A stretch of 64,000 bases of DNA, from assembly GCA_907163375.1 (NCBI GenBank), contig CAJQUW010009039.1, positions 62,001 through 126,000 of the forward strand. The letters are read 5' to 3'. The notes below the pieces were generated by a model that did no database searches, was not told the DNA's origin, and saw nothing but the letters and a program-made list of their open reading frames with translations. Source of the DNA: Prostheceraeus crozeri (Eukaryota; Platyhelminthes; Polycladida; Euryleptidae). Both the position numbers and the translations under genes were made by a program. Numbering within the stretch: position 1 is the stretch's first letter; every line of letters starts with the position of its first letter. Positions 42,838 to 53,386 of the stretch are shown here, one piece after another.

Positions 42838-43590
42838 CCAACACCTATGAAGTTCTCCGATGTTGGACGAATGTCCGCTACTCAATTTAACAAGCTGAAC
42901 AAAGATCAACTCTGCTCAGCACTCAGAGATGCCATTTCAATTGACGTTGCTTCTCCGAAGGAGTCATCAAGCTCGGAAGACATTGCCTTGGTCGTCTCAC
43001 AGCAAGTTGAGAAGCTGTTGCAGCCTCTAATGCATCAGATAAGTGAGCTCACTGCGGCGTATGCCGCACTGAATGCTAAGTGCATTAGTATCCAAAATGA
43101 GCTAGCCTCTGCTCATGATGACTTTAGAGAGGAGATATTTGCGGAAATGCAACGAAGAAAAATCAAGAGAAAATTCGTTATTGTCTCTGGAGTTGAGGAT
43201 TCGCAATTGGGGACAGCAGAAGAAAGAATGCGCGATGATAGAGAGGCAGTTTTAAACATTTTGAGTGAAATCGACTGCAGTCATGTGGAGATTTCGAATG
43301 TCATACGAATTGGCAAAGTGAATCCGAACAGGCCCCGCTTATTGCGCTTCAAATGCAAGTCTGAAGAAGGTCGCAACACTCTAATGAAGAATGCAAAGAA
43401 ACTCCGTCACACTTACAAGACCGGGTTCAAGCATATCTATCTCAACCCAGATCGGACAAGGAAGGAGAGAGAAGCAAGAAGACTGCTTCAGGATGAATTA
43501 AGAAGAAGAAGGGAAGCTGGAGAGAATGTTTTCATTCGAGATGGGAGGATTACTTCAGGAACTCGAAATTGGAATGATGTGAATTTTTGA
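42838..43590 (+). CDS. LINE ORF1 protein
   Basis: About 250 residues. Coiled-coil region (VVSQQVEKLLQPLMHQISEL) then an RRM-like/transposase-22-like domain (KRKFVIVSGVEDSQ, SNVIRIGKVNPNRPRLLRF, FKHIYLNPDRTRKEREARR). Binds LINE RNA as a chaperone. The frame is whole. The stop overlaps the start of ORF2. Confidence 0.85.
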   Translation, partial: PTPMKFSDVGRMSATQFNKLNKDQLCSALRDAISIDVASPKESSSSEDIALVVSQQVEKLLQPLMHQISELTAAYAALNAKCISIQNELASAHDDFREEIFAEMQRRKIKRKFVIVSGVEDSQLGTAEERMRDDREAVLNILSEIDCSHVEISNVIRIGKVNPNRPRLLRFKCKSEEGRNTLMKNAKKLRHTYKTGFKHIYLNPDRTRKEREARRLLQDELRRRREAGENVFIRDGRITSGTRNWNDVNF

Positions 43591-46235
43591 ATCGTGTTTT
43601 AAATCCTGCTAGACATTTCCCATCCATCGCTTTGATAAACGCTCGCTCCCTTTTCCATAAGACGGACGACCTAAGACTCTTTGCTGCTTCTAATTGTCCA
43701 AACTTTATCTGTGTTACAGAAACTTGGTTAGATCCGACTATCGACTCATCTCTCGTCTCGCTTCCCAACTTTTCGCTTGTTCGCTCCGATCGCATTTCCC
43801 GAAAAGGAGGAGGTACAGCTGTTTATATACCTTCTCACTTAGACTTTAGAAATGTCACTCCAATGCATGAGATAAGTGATTTCGAAATTACTGTAATTGA
43901 TGTGCGGTATTACAGAATCCTTCTGATAAGCATGTACGTTCCTCCGCATCTATCTGCCCATAGTTTTTCAGATATTGTTGAATTTGTTACTGGCTTCGTT
44001 GACCGTTATTTATCTACAAGCCCTGACTTGAATGTGGTGATAGCAGGGGATCTAAACAATCTCAAAGTCGATGACCTTTGCGAAGACCTATGCCTACATG
44101 ATCTCGTCAACTTCCCAACCAGAGGGGACCGCATTTTGGACCATATTCTGATATCCCGAGATCTTTCAGCTGCCTATCAAGACCCAATCCACCTTGATGC
44201 CCCCTTGGGAACTTCAGACCACGCCATCGTCACTGCTTTGCCAAACTTTGAACAGCTTGTCTCTACGAATTCAGTTTCCTATCATACTGTATACGACTTC
44301 CGTGCTTCGAATACACAGCGTCTTAGCCATGCTATGAGCTTGACAGATTGGACGCACATACAATCATTCGACACAGTTGATGATATGTGGGCCTGGCTGC
44401 ATGAAACCATTCTAAGACTGATTAGTGAAACTATTCCAACTAGAGTCGTGACAATTTCGAGTACCGATAAGGAGTGGATGACGCCCATAACAAAATGTTT
44501 GATAAACGACCGCTGGGAGGCCTACCGCAATCGAAACTGGAAGATATACAATCACCTGAAGAACAAAGTCCGGGACGAAATCATTAAGGCAAAATGGAAT
44601 TGGTCAGAAAAGCTGAAGAAATCTGCAAAAGGAATCTGGTCGGTAGTCAAAGAGGAAACAGGCAGAAAGAATGATACCGGTATTGCTCAGCTCATTGGGA
44701 AGTTCGGTTCACCTGAACAGCTAATTGAAGTCATCACTCACGACTTATCGTCCAGTTTCTCCGCCAATCAATACGAGAGTGCTGTTAGTCTGGAGGATGA
44801 TGACTGGCACATCTCCGTAGACGAATATGAAGTGTACCGGTACTTCTCCAAACTATCCGTTGGCAAAGCTTGTGGCCCAGACAATATCCCTACTAGACTC
44901 TATAAGTCAATGGCAATCTTTTTGGCGAAGCCCTTCTCGGTTCTCTACAACTTTTCATTGCGCAAAAGAGTGTTTCCTCAGAAATGGAAGGACTGCATGA
45001 TCACGGCCATTCCAAAAACGAATCCCGCGGATATTGAAAAACTGAGGTACATAGCTCTCCTGCCTGTACCCTCCAAAATCTTAGAGAGGATTGTTGTGGA
45101 CCAAATGCGAATCCGTTTAGAGGAATCTTACGGCTTGTCTCAGCATGGATTTAGACGAGCACACTCGACAACAACCGCCATCGTAGACATGCTCGATCAT
45201 ATCAGCATCATGACTGATGACAGAAGAAACTTCGGTGCAGCTCTCCTTAGCTATGATTTTTCACGAGCTTTCGATACGGTCAATCATAGCAAGTTGATTT
45301 CAAAGCTGAGCAAATATGGTTTCGCTTCTGGTTTCCTTATATGGCTTCAAAGTTATCTACAGTACCGGACGGCTAGGGTGAAGATTGGACAAGTTGTCGG
45401 AGACTCGATACAGCTCAACAGGGGGGTGCCTCAGGGCTCCGTCCTCTCACCTTCTCTGTTCTGCATCTTTGTCAGTGATCTGAAATCCAAGTCAGCTGGT
45501 GCCCGTGACATCAAGTACGCTGACGGCTTTAGTATCATTCTCCCTATACTTAGTGAAGACGAAGCTGAAGTTAGCAACATCATCCAGGAAGAGACATCAA
45601 GTGTATTAGCTTGGTGCACAGACAACGAACTAACTCTCAACAGCAAGAAATCCAAGCTCATGTTTTTCACAAGAAAGCAAGTCAACCTCCAATCATCACT
45701 TCCAATTCCTGTTGTTGATGAAATCAAGATCCTAGGAGTCAACATTGATAGAGAAGTCAGCATGAAATCACACGTGAAAGCAATGTGTGCAAAAGCTAAC
45801 CAAAAGTTCCACCTTCTTCGTAGACTCAAGAAAGTTGTGACGGAGAAAGAATTGCATGACCTTTATGTGGCGCTCATTAGATCTCACTTGGAATATGCAT
45901 CGCCTGCATTTGTTGGTTTGGGGAAATCTCTATCCGGCAAACTACAAAGAATTGAAAACAGAGCCCATCGTCTCATTTACAATGTGTATTTTGGCAGCAA
46001 CAACAAATGTAGGTGTAACTGCGAGAAGAATGAAGTGCAAGTCCGACGCGAAAAGGCCAGTATAAAACTCTTTCACCAGATTGAGTCAAACAGGTCTCAT
46101 CTACTATACAGTCGAGTGAACCGCAAGCTCAGAAGCCAGTACTCCATCGCTTATTGCAGAACTCTACGCCGGAAAAAGACGTTCTTTCCGTACACGATTT
46201 CTCTGATAAACGCAAACTTAAGAAAATCTGGATAG
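43587..46235 (+). CDS. LINE ORF2: endonuclease and reverse transcriptase
   Basis: 882 residues, fully open. N-terminal APE-type endonuclease (INARSLFHK, VTETWLDPTID, SDRISRKGGGTAVYIP, AGDLNN, SDHAIV). Reverse transcriptase from about residue 460 (IPKTNP, QHGFRRAHSTTTAI, SYDFSRAFDTVNH, GVPQGSVLSPSLF). The catalytic box reads YADG (in IKYADGFSI) instead of YADD, losing the second active-site Asp, so this copy should be inactive. LRYIALLPV replaces the usual 'RPIsLLPv'. First ATG lies well inside; the frame opens 4 bp before the ORF1 stop, suggesting reinitiation or read-through. Confidence 0.9.
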   Translation: MNRVLNPARHFPSIALINARSLFHKTDDLRLFAASNCPNFICVTETWLDPTIDSSLVSLPNFSLVRSDRISRKGGGTAVYIPSHLDFRNVTPMHEISDFEITVIDVRYYRILLISMYVPPHLSAHSFSDIVEFVTGFVDRYLSTSPDLNVVIAGDLNNLKVDDLCEDLCLHDLVNFPTRGDRILDHILISRDLSAAYQDPIHLDAPLGTSDHAIVTALPNFEQLVSTNSVSYHTVYDFRASNTQRLSHAMSLTDWTHIQSFDTVDDMWAWLHETILRLISETIPTRVVTISSTDKEWMTPITKCLINDRWEAYRNRNWKIYNHLKNKVRDEIIKAKWNWSEKLKKSAKGIWSVVKEETGRKNDTGIAQLIGKFGSPEQLIEVITHDLSSSFSANQYESAVSLEDDDWHISVDEYEVYRYFSKLSVGKACGPDNIPTRLYKSMAIFLAKPFSVLYNFSLRKRVFPQKWKDCMITAIPKTNPADIEKLRYIALLPVPSKILERIVVDQMRIRLEESYGLSQHGFRRAHSTTTAIVDMLDHISIMTDDRRNFGAALLSYDFSRAFDTVNHSKLISKLSKYGFASGFLIWLQSYLQYRTARVKIGQVVGDSIQLNRGVPQGSVLSPSLFCIFVSDLKSKSAGARDIKYADGFSIILPILSEDEAEVSNIIQEETSSVLAWCTDNELTLNSKKSKLMFFTRKQVNLQSSLPIPVVDEIKILGVNIDREVSMKSHVKAMCAKANQKFHLLRRLKKVVTEKELHDLYVALIRSHLEYASPAFVGLGKSLSGKLQRIENRAHRLIYNVYFGSNNKCRCNCEKNEVQVRREKASIKLFHQIESNRSHLLYSRVNRKLRSQYSIAYCRTLRRKKTFFPYTISLINANLRKSG

Positions 46236-47041
46236 TCTTGACACATTTCGCAAGTTACATGTTCAAATCGAATTTTTAATTGTCTTTATCTCTTTGTCCA
46301 TTATGATTTGTATTTCTTTCAAATATACACTTTATTATTATTATTAAATTGTTGAAGAGCGCTTCGATAATGTTAGAATTTTGAAGGAGCCACTCAGGAA
46401 AATCTACTATTTGAGTATTGGACTCCATGCAGTAGTCGCGTACTAAATGACTATGGGAAACGTTAATGAGGGAGATTGTAGAGGTACTGTTGGTGTAGTG
46501 ATCATTTGCATGCGTGTGTTGAAGTCTGTGGGAAGATCGCTGAAAGGGGCTATCGAAAGAAAGAGGGCACAAATCACAAGGAAAGGAGATGTCATCGTCA
46601 GAATCAACTTCACCTCCGGAGATTGATGCAGCTTTGCGTTGACACACACGTTGTTTGATGTGTCGAAGGAGACTGTGCTTCCTTGTAAAAATATGTCCGC
46701 AGTCAGCACATTCCCACTCGTTGCCTTGTCGCGAGAGTCCTGAGCTAGAATTAATATCACCTGAAAGAGAAATCATTCTATCATCTCTGTTAAAGTCTCA
46801 GTGTATTGTTACAACCTACCTTCACTCAACAGCTCTAAACTTTCCTCGAGAAGGGAGGGATTTGGTGATGAAGTAGATGCCTGAAATTGAGGAAGATGCT
46901 ATTAGCCACGTTTGAGGGAGATGAGAGAGGAAATCTTCAACTTACCATTTCAAGAAAATTATGTTTAAGGTTGATACTTCAACAAGATAGAGACTTCACT
47001 CAAATAATACTTCTCAAATTTGGAATTCACTAGAGAGCAGT

Positions 47042-47200
47042 TCACTTGTACGTCTCAAATAATAGAATTCACTAGACAGAGTGAAATGTCACTTTGCTTA
47101 TATCTTTTTATGCTCATCATTCATTGGCTGTTCATTCTGATTGGTTGCTTGTTTATACTTAAGAATTAGGAAACATTTCAAAGTTATTATCCACAGTCAA
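47042..47200. promoter_or_regulatory. Divergent promoter: polymerase gene and 47251 gene
   Basis: Minus-strand ATATAAGC (47097-47104) and CGTACAAGTGA (47042-47052) serve the polymerase side. Two inverted CCAAT boxes (ATTGGCTG near 47123, GATTGGTT near 47139) lie in the middle, and TTTATACTT near 47150 could serve the plus-strand gene. Confidence 0.45.
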
Positions 47201-47250
47201 CATGACAAGCCTCCAAAAACACCGAACACTACATTGGAGTTCTCTTCTCC

Positions 47251-47655
47251 ATGCTCACATCAAAGACGCTCGTTGCACCAAGCGCTCCAACGAAGGGGAA
47301 GGTAGAGAAGGTGTACCGACTCGACAACATCAGAAAGTTGACATTACCAGCGGACGACGAAGAGGAGAGTGTACGTGAGAAGGAGTGTCCCGACTTAACA
47401 GGCGTGAGGTGGAAGTATCTGCAGTACGATACTGATGATGTGATGGAGATCACCAGCACCAAATTCCTACATCAATTATGGGAATGGTACACCCCTAACT
47501 CCCAGCCACGAACTATGGCGGAGTGGGAATACATCGATAAAGTGAGGCTCGCGGTAGAAGAACGATTGAAGCAAGTGAACTGTTTTTGTGATCTGTGTGA
47601 GGTCAGACTCTGGGACGATATTGAAGATGAAGACCTTTTGAAATACATGCCATAA
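47251..47655 (+). CDS. Unknown 134-aa protein near Polinton right end
   Basis: Charged protein (KLTLPADDEEESVREKECPD) with FLHQLWEWYTPNSQPRTMAE and a C-terminal CFCDLCEVRLWDDIEDEDLL. Whole frame, AATAAA just after the stop (about 47655). Head-to-head with the polymerase gene. No family recognised. Confidence 0.55.
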   Translation: MLTSKTLVAPSAPTKGKVEKVYRLDNIRKLTLPADDEEESVREKECPDLTGVRWKYLQYDTDDVMEITSTKFLHQLWEWYTPNSQPRTMAEWEYIDKVRLAVEERLKQVNCFCDLCEVRLWDDIEDEDLLKYMP

Positions 47656-48252
47656 TAAATTTTTATTTCGTATTATCTTTGCTTTTATACTGACTTACTT
47701 GAATGGGGTTCAAGTGGATGATTTAACCATGTATACTTTTTCATTTGGAAATAGTAGCACACTTAGTTTAACTTGCAAATCTTATAACATTTCATATGGG
47801 TGATAATGGTAGATGAAATAGTGTTAGTCACATTTAAAATTAAGATAGCTTACATGATTCTGGGATAGCAATCGACTGCGATCCATGTGTAAAGAGCTTG
47901 TTAGACTACGGAAGAGAGAAGTGTGTTATGTTGCGTGTGGCGCGTGAGTGTCCTCCCATTTCATTCCATTCATCAATTCGTCTCATTGATAGAGACAGGT
48001 AGAACTCATGGTTCTCACAACATATGCAATGGAAAGTTTATAAGGCAACCTTCGACAGATGGCTAAATGTTGCCCTGGCGCGAATGCATACTACGTTGAG
48101 ACAGAGGCAACCACTTGCAAACATGACGCAGAGAGGTTAAACAGGATTGACCATTGCCGAATGTCCCATGCGGTATACATAGCTACGGGTTTCACGGCCG
48201 CCCTTTACAGGAACGCCCGTCGAAAGGAACTATTACACCGAACTTCATTTGC

Positions 48253-48391
48253 AACGTTCAAGTTGACTGATAGCAGATTCAACTTAATGATAGTATTCGC
48301 CAGTCTAAAGACTGCCCAGGGCAAACCGCGTGGAGGTTCTATCATGTCTTGCCCCATGGTGGCCCTTATTAGGACCGGTGGTTCGTTCTCG
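48253..48391 (+). repeat. 143-bp intergenic repeat, R2 copy 1
   Basis: Near-identical to the R1 copies, including the CAGTC/GACTG hairpin arms, here with loop TAAA instead of CGAA. Confidence 0.85.
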
Positions 48392-48400
48392 TGACCGTCA

Positions 48401-48673
48401 TCAGCCATCATACTTCAGGCCAATTCTGCCGAGAGAGTCTTTGACTCTGTCCATGGTAGCAGCATCGACCTCTACTGATGCCGACTGAGTAGTTGGGGGT
48501 GGTATGTAGTCCCACTATGTCGTATCATCATCAGTAAACTGCGATGCACCTATCCGTGCCAGATTGTCATACAGCTTCTTTCGCTCGTCAGCTCGCTGAA
48601 ACTCGCGAAATAAATTCCTCGGCTTTAACCGAGGCTTGTCAGGAGAGCTGACTTGAGTGTTCGGCGTCTGCAT
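48401..48673 (-). pseudogene. gene b homologue in R2 (broken)
   Basis: Starts MQTPNTQVSSPDKPRLKPRN and ends SVEVDAATMDRVKDSLGRIG. Conserves the start, the helical block (YDNLARIG) and the end of R1 gene b; the middle differs. TATA box at 48705-48712. Broken. Confidence 0.6.
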
Positions 48674-48729
48674 GATTGAAATGAAATGAAATGAGAGGTA
48701 GTGGTTTATATACCCCTCTAACGCGACGC

Positions 48730-48872
48730 AACGTTCAAGTTGACTGATAGCAGATTCAACTTAATGATAGTATTCGCCAGTCTAAAGACTGCCCAGGGCA
48801 AACCGCGTGGAGGTTCTATCATGTCTTGCCCTTGGTGGCCCTCATGAGAGCCGTTGGTTCGTTCTCGGGAGT
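48730..48872 (+). repeat. 143-bp intergenic repeat, R2 copy 2
   Basis: Between gene a (3' side) and the gene b promoter, as in R1. Confidence 0.85.
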
Positions 48873-48969
48873 GAAGTGATGGGGTGGTGAAGGCAGGGAA
48901 AAGATCTGCAATGAAAATGATATGTATTAGAATAGGATATACTATCTTATTTGCTTTTCACTTACCAAG

Positions 48970-50150
48970 TTAGCCATCCTTGGGTAGTTTCGCGGGCTTC
49001 CTCACTGAAAATTTATGAAGTTGCCCGCGCATACAGAGAGTGGCGTGGAGGCATTTGTTAGTGGGATGGCCATTGTAGCAAATAATGCTTTCGTCCAGAC
49101 TTTGATTGACGAGGACTCGACCGTCCAGATGGTTATCCCGAATAGGGATGTGGAACTCAAACATTCTGTCATCATTCAAACGATTCCATTCATTCCTCAT
49201 GCGCTCCAACTTTGCAAACGACTCTCTCTCTCATCAGCCTGTCTACTCAGACTCCTCTCCAACTCAGCATTCCTCGCTCTCAATACAGTCATCTCCTTCA
49301 TCAACTCCTCATACTTCGACTCTGCCTCTCCCATTCTCCTCTCTGCAGCACTCGTCCTCTTCTCTAGCTCATCATTCTCGTCTTCCAACTCTTGCGACTT
49401 CTCCTTCAACTCTTTCACAATACGCATCAGACGGATATTATCATCTGCCACCTCCTTACATCGCACCTCCTTCATTTTCAGCTCACTCAACTCGTCCAAC
49501 ACTCTCTCATTCACCTTCTTCAAACTTTCATACCGATCAAGACACAAAGTATGTGCCGCTTGCTGCGACACATGCTTCTTCTCCATATCCTCATCCCTTC
49601 GCGCCGACTGCTTACGTACCCACCCCCCCTTCACTATTGGGGAAGATGAGCTCTGCGGGGGGTCCTCAACAACAATGTTGGACACCTCCGAGGAAGAAGA
49701 GCTCAACTTCCTCACTCGCTACCTATCCAAATCCACATCATCACTCTCAAGCACTCTCTTCCGCCACATCTCAGCCCTCAAACCGGCCACAGCATTCTCT
49801 ACCTCATTCTCCACAGCATTCCCACTAGCATTCTCAACAACATTCTCGGCCTATGGTTTCTTGGCCTCTTTCTCTTTCCTCAACATTCGCTCCTTCTCAG
49901 CATTCATCAACTCCACAAATCTCAAATCGTTCACCAACCCTCCTGTACACCCACCATGCCTCACATAGGACTCGGCCTCCTGCCCAACAAACAACAACAC
50001 CCTTCACTTCACACAGGCAACCCTACTCAGGATAACTATGTGGTCGGTCCCTGCCTTCTTAATGTGGTCCTTGAGTCCGTCTCGGTGGTTGATCCGACCG
50101 CACACACACATTTTGATGTGGATTTTTTGATTTTTGTCATTGCTGACCAT
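48970..50150 (-). pseudogene. gene a homologue in R2 (broken)
   Basis: Matches R1 gene a from the N-terminal zinc-like region (CVCGRINH) through the coiled coil (DRYESLKKVNERVLDELSEL) to the C-terminal domain (FHIPIRDNHLDGRVLVNQSL, CYNGHPTNKCLH). The 3' UTR intron sites are conserved. Broken. Confidence 0.7.
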
Positions 50151-50261
50151 GGCTGAGATTTCTCGTTAACTGTAAGATAATGAAATTAGTATAAGTTTTG
50201 AATCATGTAGTATACAGCCTAAAGCATAACACTTAGTGAGGAATGATAGATTTGAGTGTAG

Positions 50262-50456
50262 TGAGTGGCACTGGATCCCGTCGACAGCCCGAAGGCCTTG
50301 TACTGATCACTAGGGAAGTGAGAGATCTTCCCCGATACCCGCTTTTTACAGCTTAAGACATCATTGTCACTGCCCCGAAGTGGTAACAGCAACGCCGAGC
50401 CAAAGGTAGTGATCAGTAGCTGGGATCTAACCCCTCAAAGCTGCCTTAGACTTAGT
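50262..50456. other. Conserved stem-loop-rich segment, R2
   Basis: TACTGATCACTA (50301-50312) pairs with TAGTGATCAGTA (50407-50418). Only about four substitutions from R1 were seen, and none in the 12-bp arms. Confidence 0.55.
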
Positions 50457-51510
50457 TAAATTTCAAATCTGATAGCAGATTTGAACTCAGCATACTTGAA
50501 AACCTCAGATTACATGTTAAAACTTTGAAAAACTGAAAATTAAGAATTTTTAAAAAATTCCGCATTTTACTACTCATACTACTTTTAAAAATTTTATCAG
50601 TAGTAAAGACACTATCAAACTCTATCATACAAACTTTGAAGTAAGAAGATAGCTTGCCTACTTCAAAAGATAGAGTCCTTTGAAACACCCGATATCGGGA
50701 GCTCAGAGCGACGACCGTCGCTTACCTCGTCTTTCGATGAAGTGATCAGACTTACGTTGCCGGGGGTTTATATGCTCAGAAGAAAACTTAAAATGGCTCT
50801 ATCTCCGAAAGTATTCATCGTAGCGACATGCGGTTTGTTGCAAACGATTCGTCTCATCATTCTCTATCATATGACACCTGAACCATTCTCATGACCACGG
50901 AAAGTCGGTCCGTCAGCACATGGCCATGTAACATGCCACAAGTGAAAAAATTCCTAAGTGTGAGAGCTCCAGTGTGGTGAAAATTTTGAAAAATTTAAAA
51001 CTTCCGAATTTCAATCTGGGACCCTTACCAAAACTTTTTTTATCACTTTTCACTCACCCCCCTCCCCCCTATCGGAGAAATTTGATGAAAAATGTTTTGG
51101 TAAAGGTCCCAAGTCGAAATTCGACACTTTGGAAATTTTTTTAATTTTTACCATACAAAGTCACTCTGACACTTAGGATTTTTTCAGGTCCGACGTGAAA
51201 TCTTGAAATGGCTCTAACTTTTGAACGGCGGAACCGATTGAGATGGGACCAACGCCATTCTCTTTCTCTTACTCTCAGCTTTCCAGTGATGTAGGACACG
51301 ACCTAGTCCGACCACAGCAAGCCACCTCTCCCGAGGGGGGGGAGGTCGACACATGAACGTCGCAACATTTGATGACACACACTTTGGTCAGGGTCCCAGG
51401 TCGACAGGGTCGGACTACGTCGGCCGGTCTAGGCTGACCAGGGGGGGAGGTCGGTCGACGGCGGCCATCTTGCGCGGTCCATTGGTGTAGAAACACTTAC
51501 TACTCAGCAG

Positions 51511-52319
51511 GCCTACCACATGTGAGATATGCAAATTTTTACACTTTCGGAGAAATCTGCTCTGATTTGACTGATAATTATAGCAATAGAGTAATAGTAT
51601 TTTGCAAATCCTCCGTGTTATGTCAACCTTTGAGAGATAACATAGTTTGTTAAATTAGCAGTTCGATTGGTTACTATTTCTTTGCTGCTCAGCCTTTTTA
51701 TTAATAAGATGAGCGTGATCATATCACGAGCTCTCACTAGTCAGCATGTCTTGCGAAAATACAAAAATCTTGCGGTGGCATATTACACATGTTTCGCTCC
51801 TCTGAGATCTCACAGTGTAGGATTTCCTTAATTTTTACAGTTTGGATAATATTAAGAGGAAGATCTGCAAGATCTATCGCATGATTTTCGATCGTTTTAG
51901 TAAGACTGACCGCATAATCTTAGGCCTTCACCGTCCCTGCTACACCCTCATGCCTTTTGTCTTACGCTTTTTTGTCTTTTTGCTCACTAACTGTGAATTT
52001 ATTTAATTAGTGTTTGGATATTGTATAATATTCCCTGTCTCCAAACCATTTCCCATCAGTTTCTCCGAATTTCCCATGCTAATTTATGATACCGGTACTA
52101 ACTTTGATGTTTGACAACAAGAGAAGAGATTCGATTTAGAGGCTTTAGAAAAAACTTCTTACATACCATCATGATGAACAGTAGTTACAAATATCTGAAT
52201 AATTTCACGACAATTTCTTTTAAGCTTGTGTACATTTTATGGTCAAATGTTTGTGAAACATTAATTCGTAAACATATTGACAGATCAGATTGAGTGAGAA
52301 TGTGAATGCAGTTAATGTA
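51511..52319. other. Host flank, no gene seen
   Basis: AT-rich unique DNA beyond the end of R2. Nothing recognisable. Confidence 0.4.
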
Positions 52320-52327
52320 CTTACCTT

Positions 52328-52866
52328 CAGGGATGCGGAGTCGGAGTCCTATCATTTTTGCTGGAGTCGGAGTCCTACCAAATGATAGGAGTCCGGACTC
52401 CGGTTTATAACTAGACCCGAAATATAATACAAACAAATTATTTATCCTCGTACATAGCTGTCGGTCACATCGGAGACAAAAGCAAAATATTAGTTTGTTT
52501 GAGAACATTACCTCTTACATTAATAGTGTGTGATTTCTCCTCCAAAAAAATTCTCCTAAAATCGAAAGCGTACTCATATTTTTGGAGAAGGATGGGGGAT
52601 TTTCCTGCCTGGTAGAATGGAGAAAAATCGTGTGAACCTCACATCAACAAGATGGGAGGAGGCGAGCTGCATGCATCCAACTTAAAGCGACATTTGACAA
52701 ACTTTCATCGAAAATGATTGATTGATACAGCAATAATCACTAAAGATAGTTTCGGGTAAGCCTATGATCTATGATGTAGGTAAAAACTTTTTTCAAAAAA
52801 ACTAAGCTATATGTGGTTGCCACCCGGAGTCGGAGTCCTATCAAAATGATGGACTCCGCATCCCTG
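52328..52866 (+). mobile_element. hAT-type non-autonomous element (MITE)
   Basis: 539 bp with inverted ends CAGGGATGCGGAGTC / GACTCCGCATCCCTG and a perfect 8-bp target duplication CTTACCTT (52320-52327 and 52867-52874), the hAT hallmark. TCGGAGTCCTA repeats lie near both ends. An internal trace of a BED zinc finger (LHASNLKRHLTNFHRK, about 52669-52716) is a relic of a hAT transposase. Confidence 0.92.
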
Positions 52867-52874
52867 CTTACCTT

Positions 52875-53386
52875 TCTATTTACAAAATGAAATACAAGTA
52901 TTCCCTCATTGTAACTACCCTTGTAAAGTGTATTTTGATATAATCCTGCCAGTCGCACATGCTTTTCATGGCAATTTGTAACATCACTTCTTTCATGTTA
53001 TTCTATTGTTGATTGCTACGAAGATTCAATATTGTCAAATTGCAAACATTGGCTTTGATTTTAGCAGAAGATGCGACTAATTCCAATCTCTTTTTGCAGT
53101 AAATTTATTTGAAATTATTTGAAGGATCTGCTTATCAAAAATTTATTTAATCTGGTCAGCTTAAAATGCACATTTGCATCGCACGTAATGTGAGTTTTGA
53201 ATTTGTTGCAAAAGTCAGCCGGACCGGCGCCATTCATGTATAAGGGAAACACCTCAAAATTGGCTAGAAAAATGTAAAGCAGTAGAGCCTATGCAATTAA
53301 CTCAAAGGCCCTATATATAATAATAAATGCCCAATTTTTTATAATACTAAATGAACAAATACTACGATTAAAAAAACCATTCTTAA
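52875..53386. other. Host DNA, no gene seen
   Basis: AT-rich; no coding frame or repeat supported. Confidence 0.4.

Larger units (their letters stand above)
42680..46346 (+). mobile_element. CR1-group LINE inserted in polymerase gene
   Basis: Near full-length non-LTR retrotransposon: a 5' leader with tRNA-like boxes, ORF1, ORF2, and a short 3' UTR ending in (TTA)n at 46331-46346. Exact 5' end and target duplication are not determined. It splits the Polinton polymerase gene and is therefore younger. Confidence 0.85.
39250..46948 (-). pseudogene. Protein-primed DNA polymerase B (broken; LINE inserted)
   Basis: Replicative PolB of the Polinton. On the minus strand: exonuclease motif YADIECYID, FHNFKGYDSHMLIKG, polymerase segments SKPLPHSEFSW, FGKTMGDVRKRMNY and LGGDTDSFFLG. 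5' part at 46276-46948: one-codon ATG exon (46946-46948), introns 46881-46945 and 46761-46819, then an exon with two zinc fingers (CADCGHIFTRKHSLLRH and CDLCPLSFDS). A LINE separates this from the rest at about 42660 and below, where a further CMICTSC segment precedes the polymerase body. That the zinc-finger exons belong to PolB is inference from order and strand. Broken. Confidence 0.8.
25206..51510 (+). mobile_element. Polinton/Maverick element, fossil, with two nested insertions
   Basis: Carries the hallmark Polinton set: integrase with chromodomain, protein-primed PolB, packaging ATPase, adenain-like protease, double-jelly-roll capsid protein and pX/pVI-like basic proteins. The g1 module lies at the left end and repeat R2 at the right end. 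About 26 kb in all, about 21 kb without the Tc1 (32498-33933) and the LINE (about 42680-46346). Left limit is where similarity to the palindrome arms starts; right limit is where R1/R2 homology ends. I could not find a matching left terminal repeat. Broken: roughly eight or more small breaks plus the insertions. Several genes remain open, suggesting moderate age. Confidence 0.75.
47780..51510 (+). repeat. Large direct repeat R2 (right end of Polinton)
   Basis: Second copy of R1 in the same orientation, preceded by a trace of the 29-bp satellite. Holds two 143-bp repeats, broken genes b and a, the stem-loop segment and one clear poly-G/poly-C-linked unit. An extra segment at about 50535-50775 is missing from R1. 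Ends with the same CGGCGGCCATCTTGCGC / ACTTACTACT block. Confidence 0.7.

Noticed and set aside
49015-49968. Plus-strand frame of 317 codons in R2
   Set aside because: Antisense shadow of the gene a coiled coil.
14761-51510. R1 and R2 as LTRs of one giant retroelement
   Set aside because: They are gene-bearing, differ in gene content, lack TG...CA ends and enclose host exons plus a separate Polinton.
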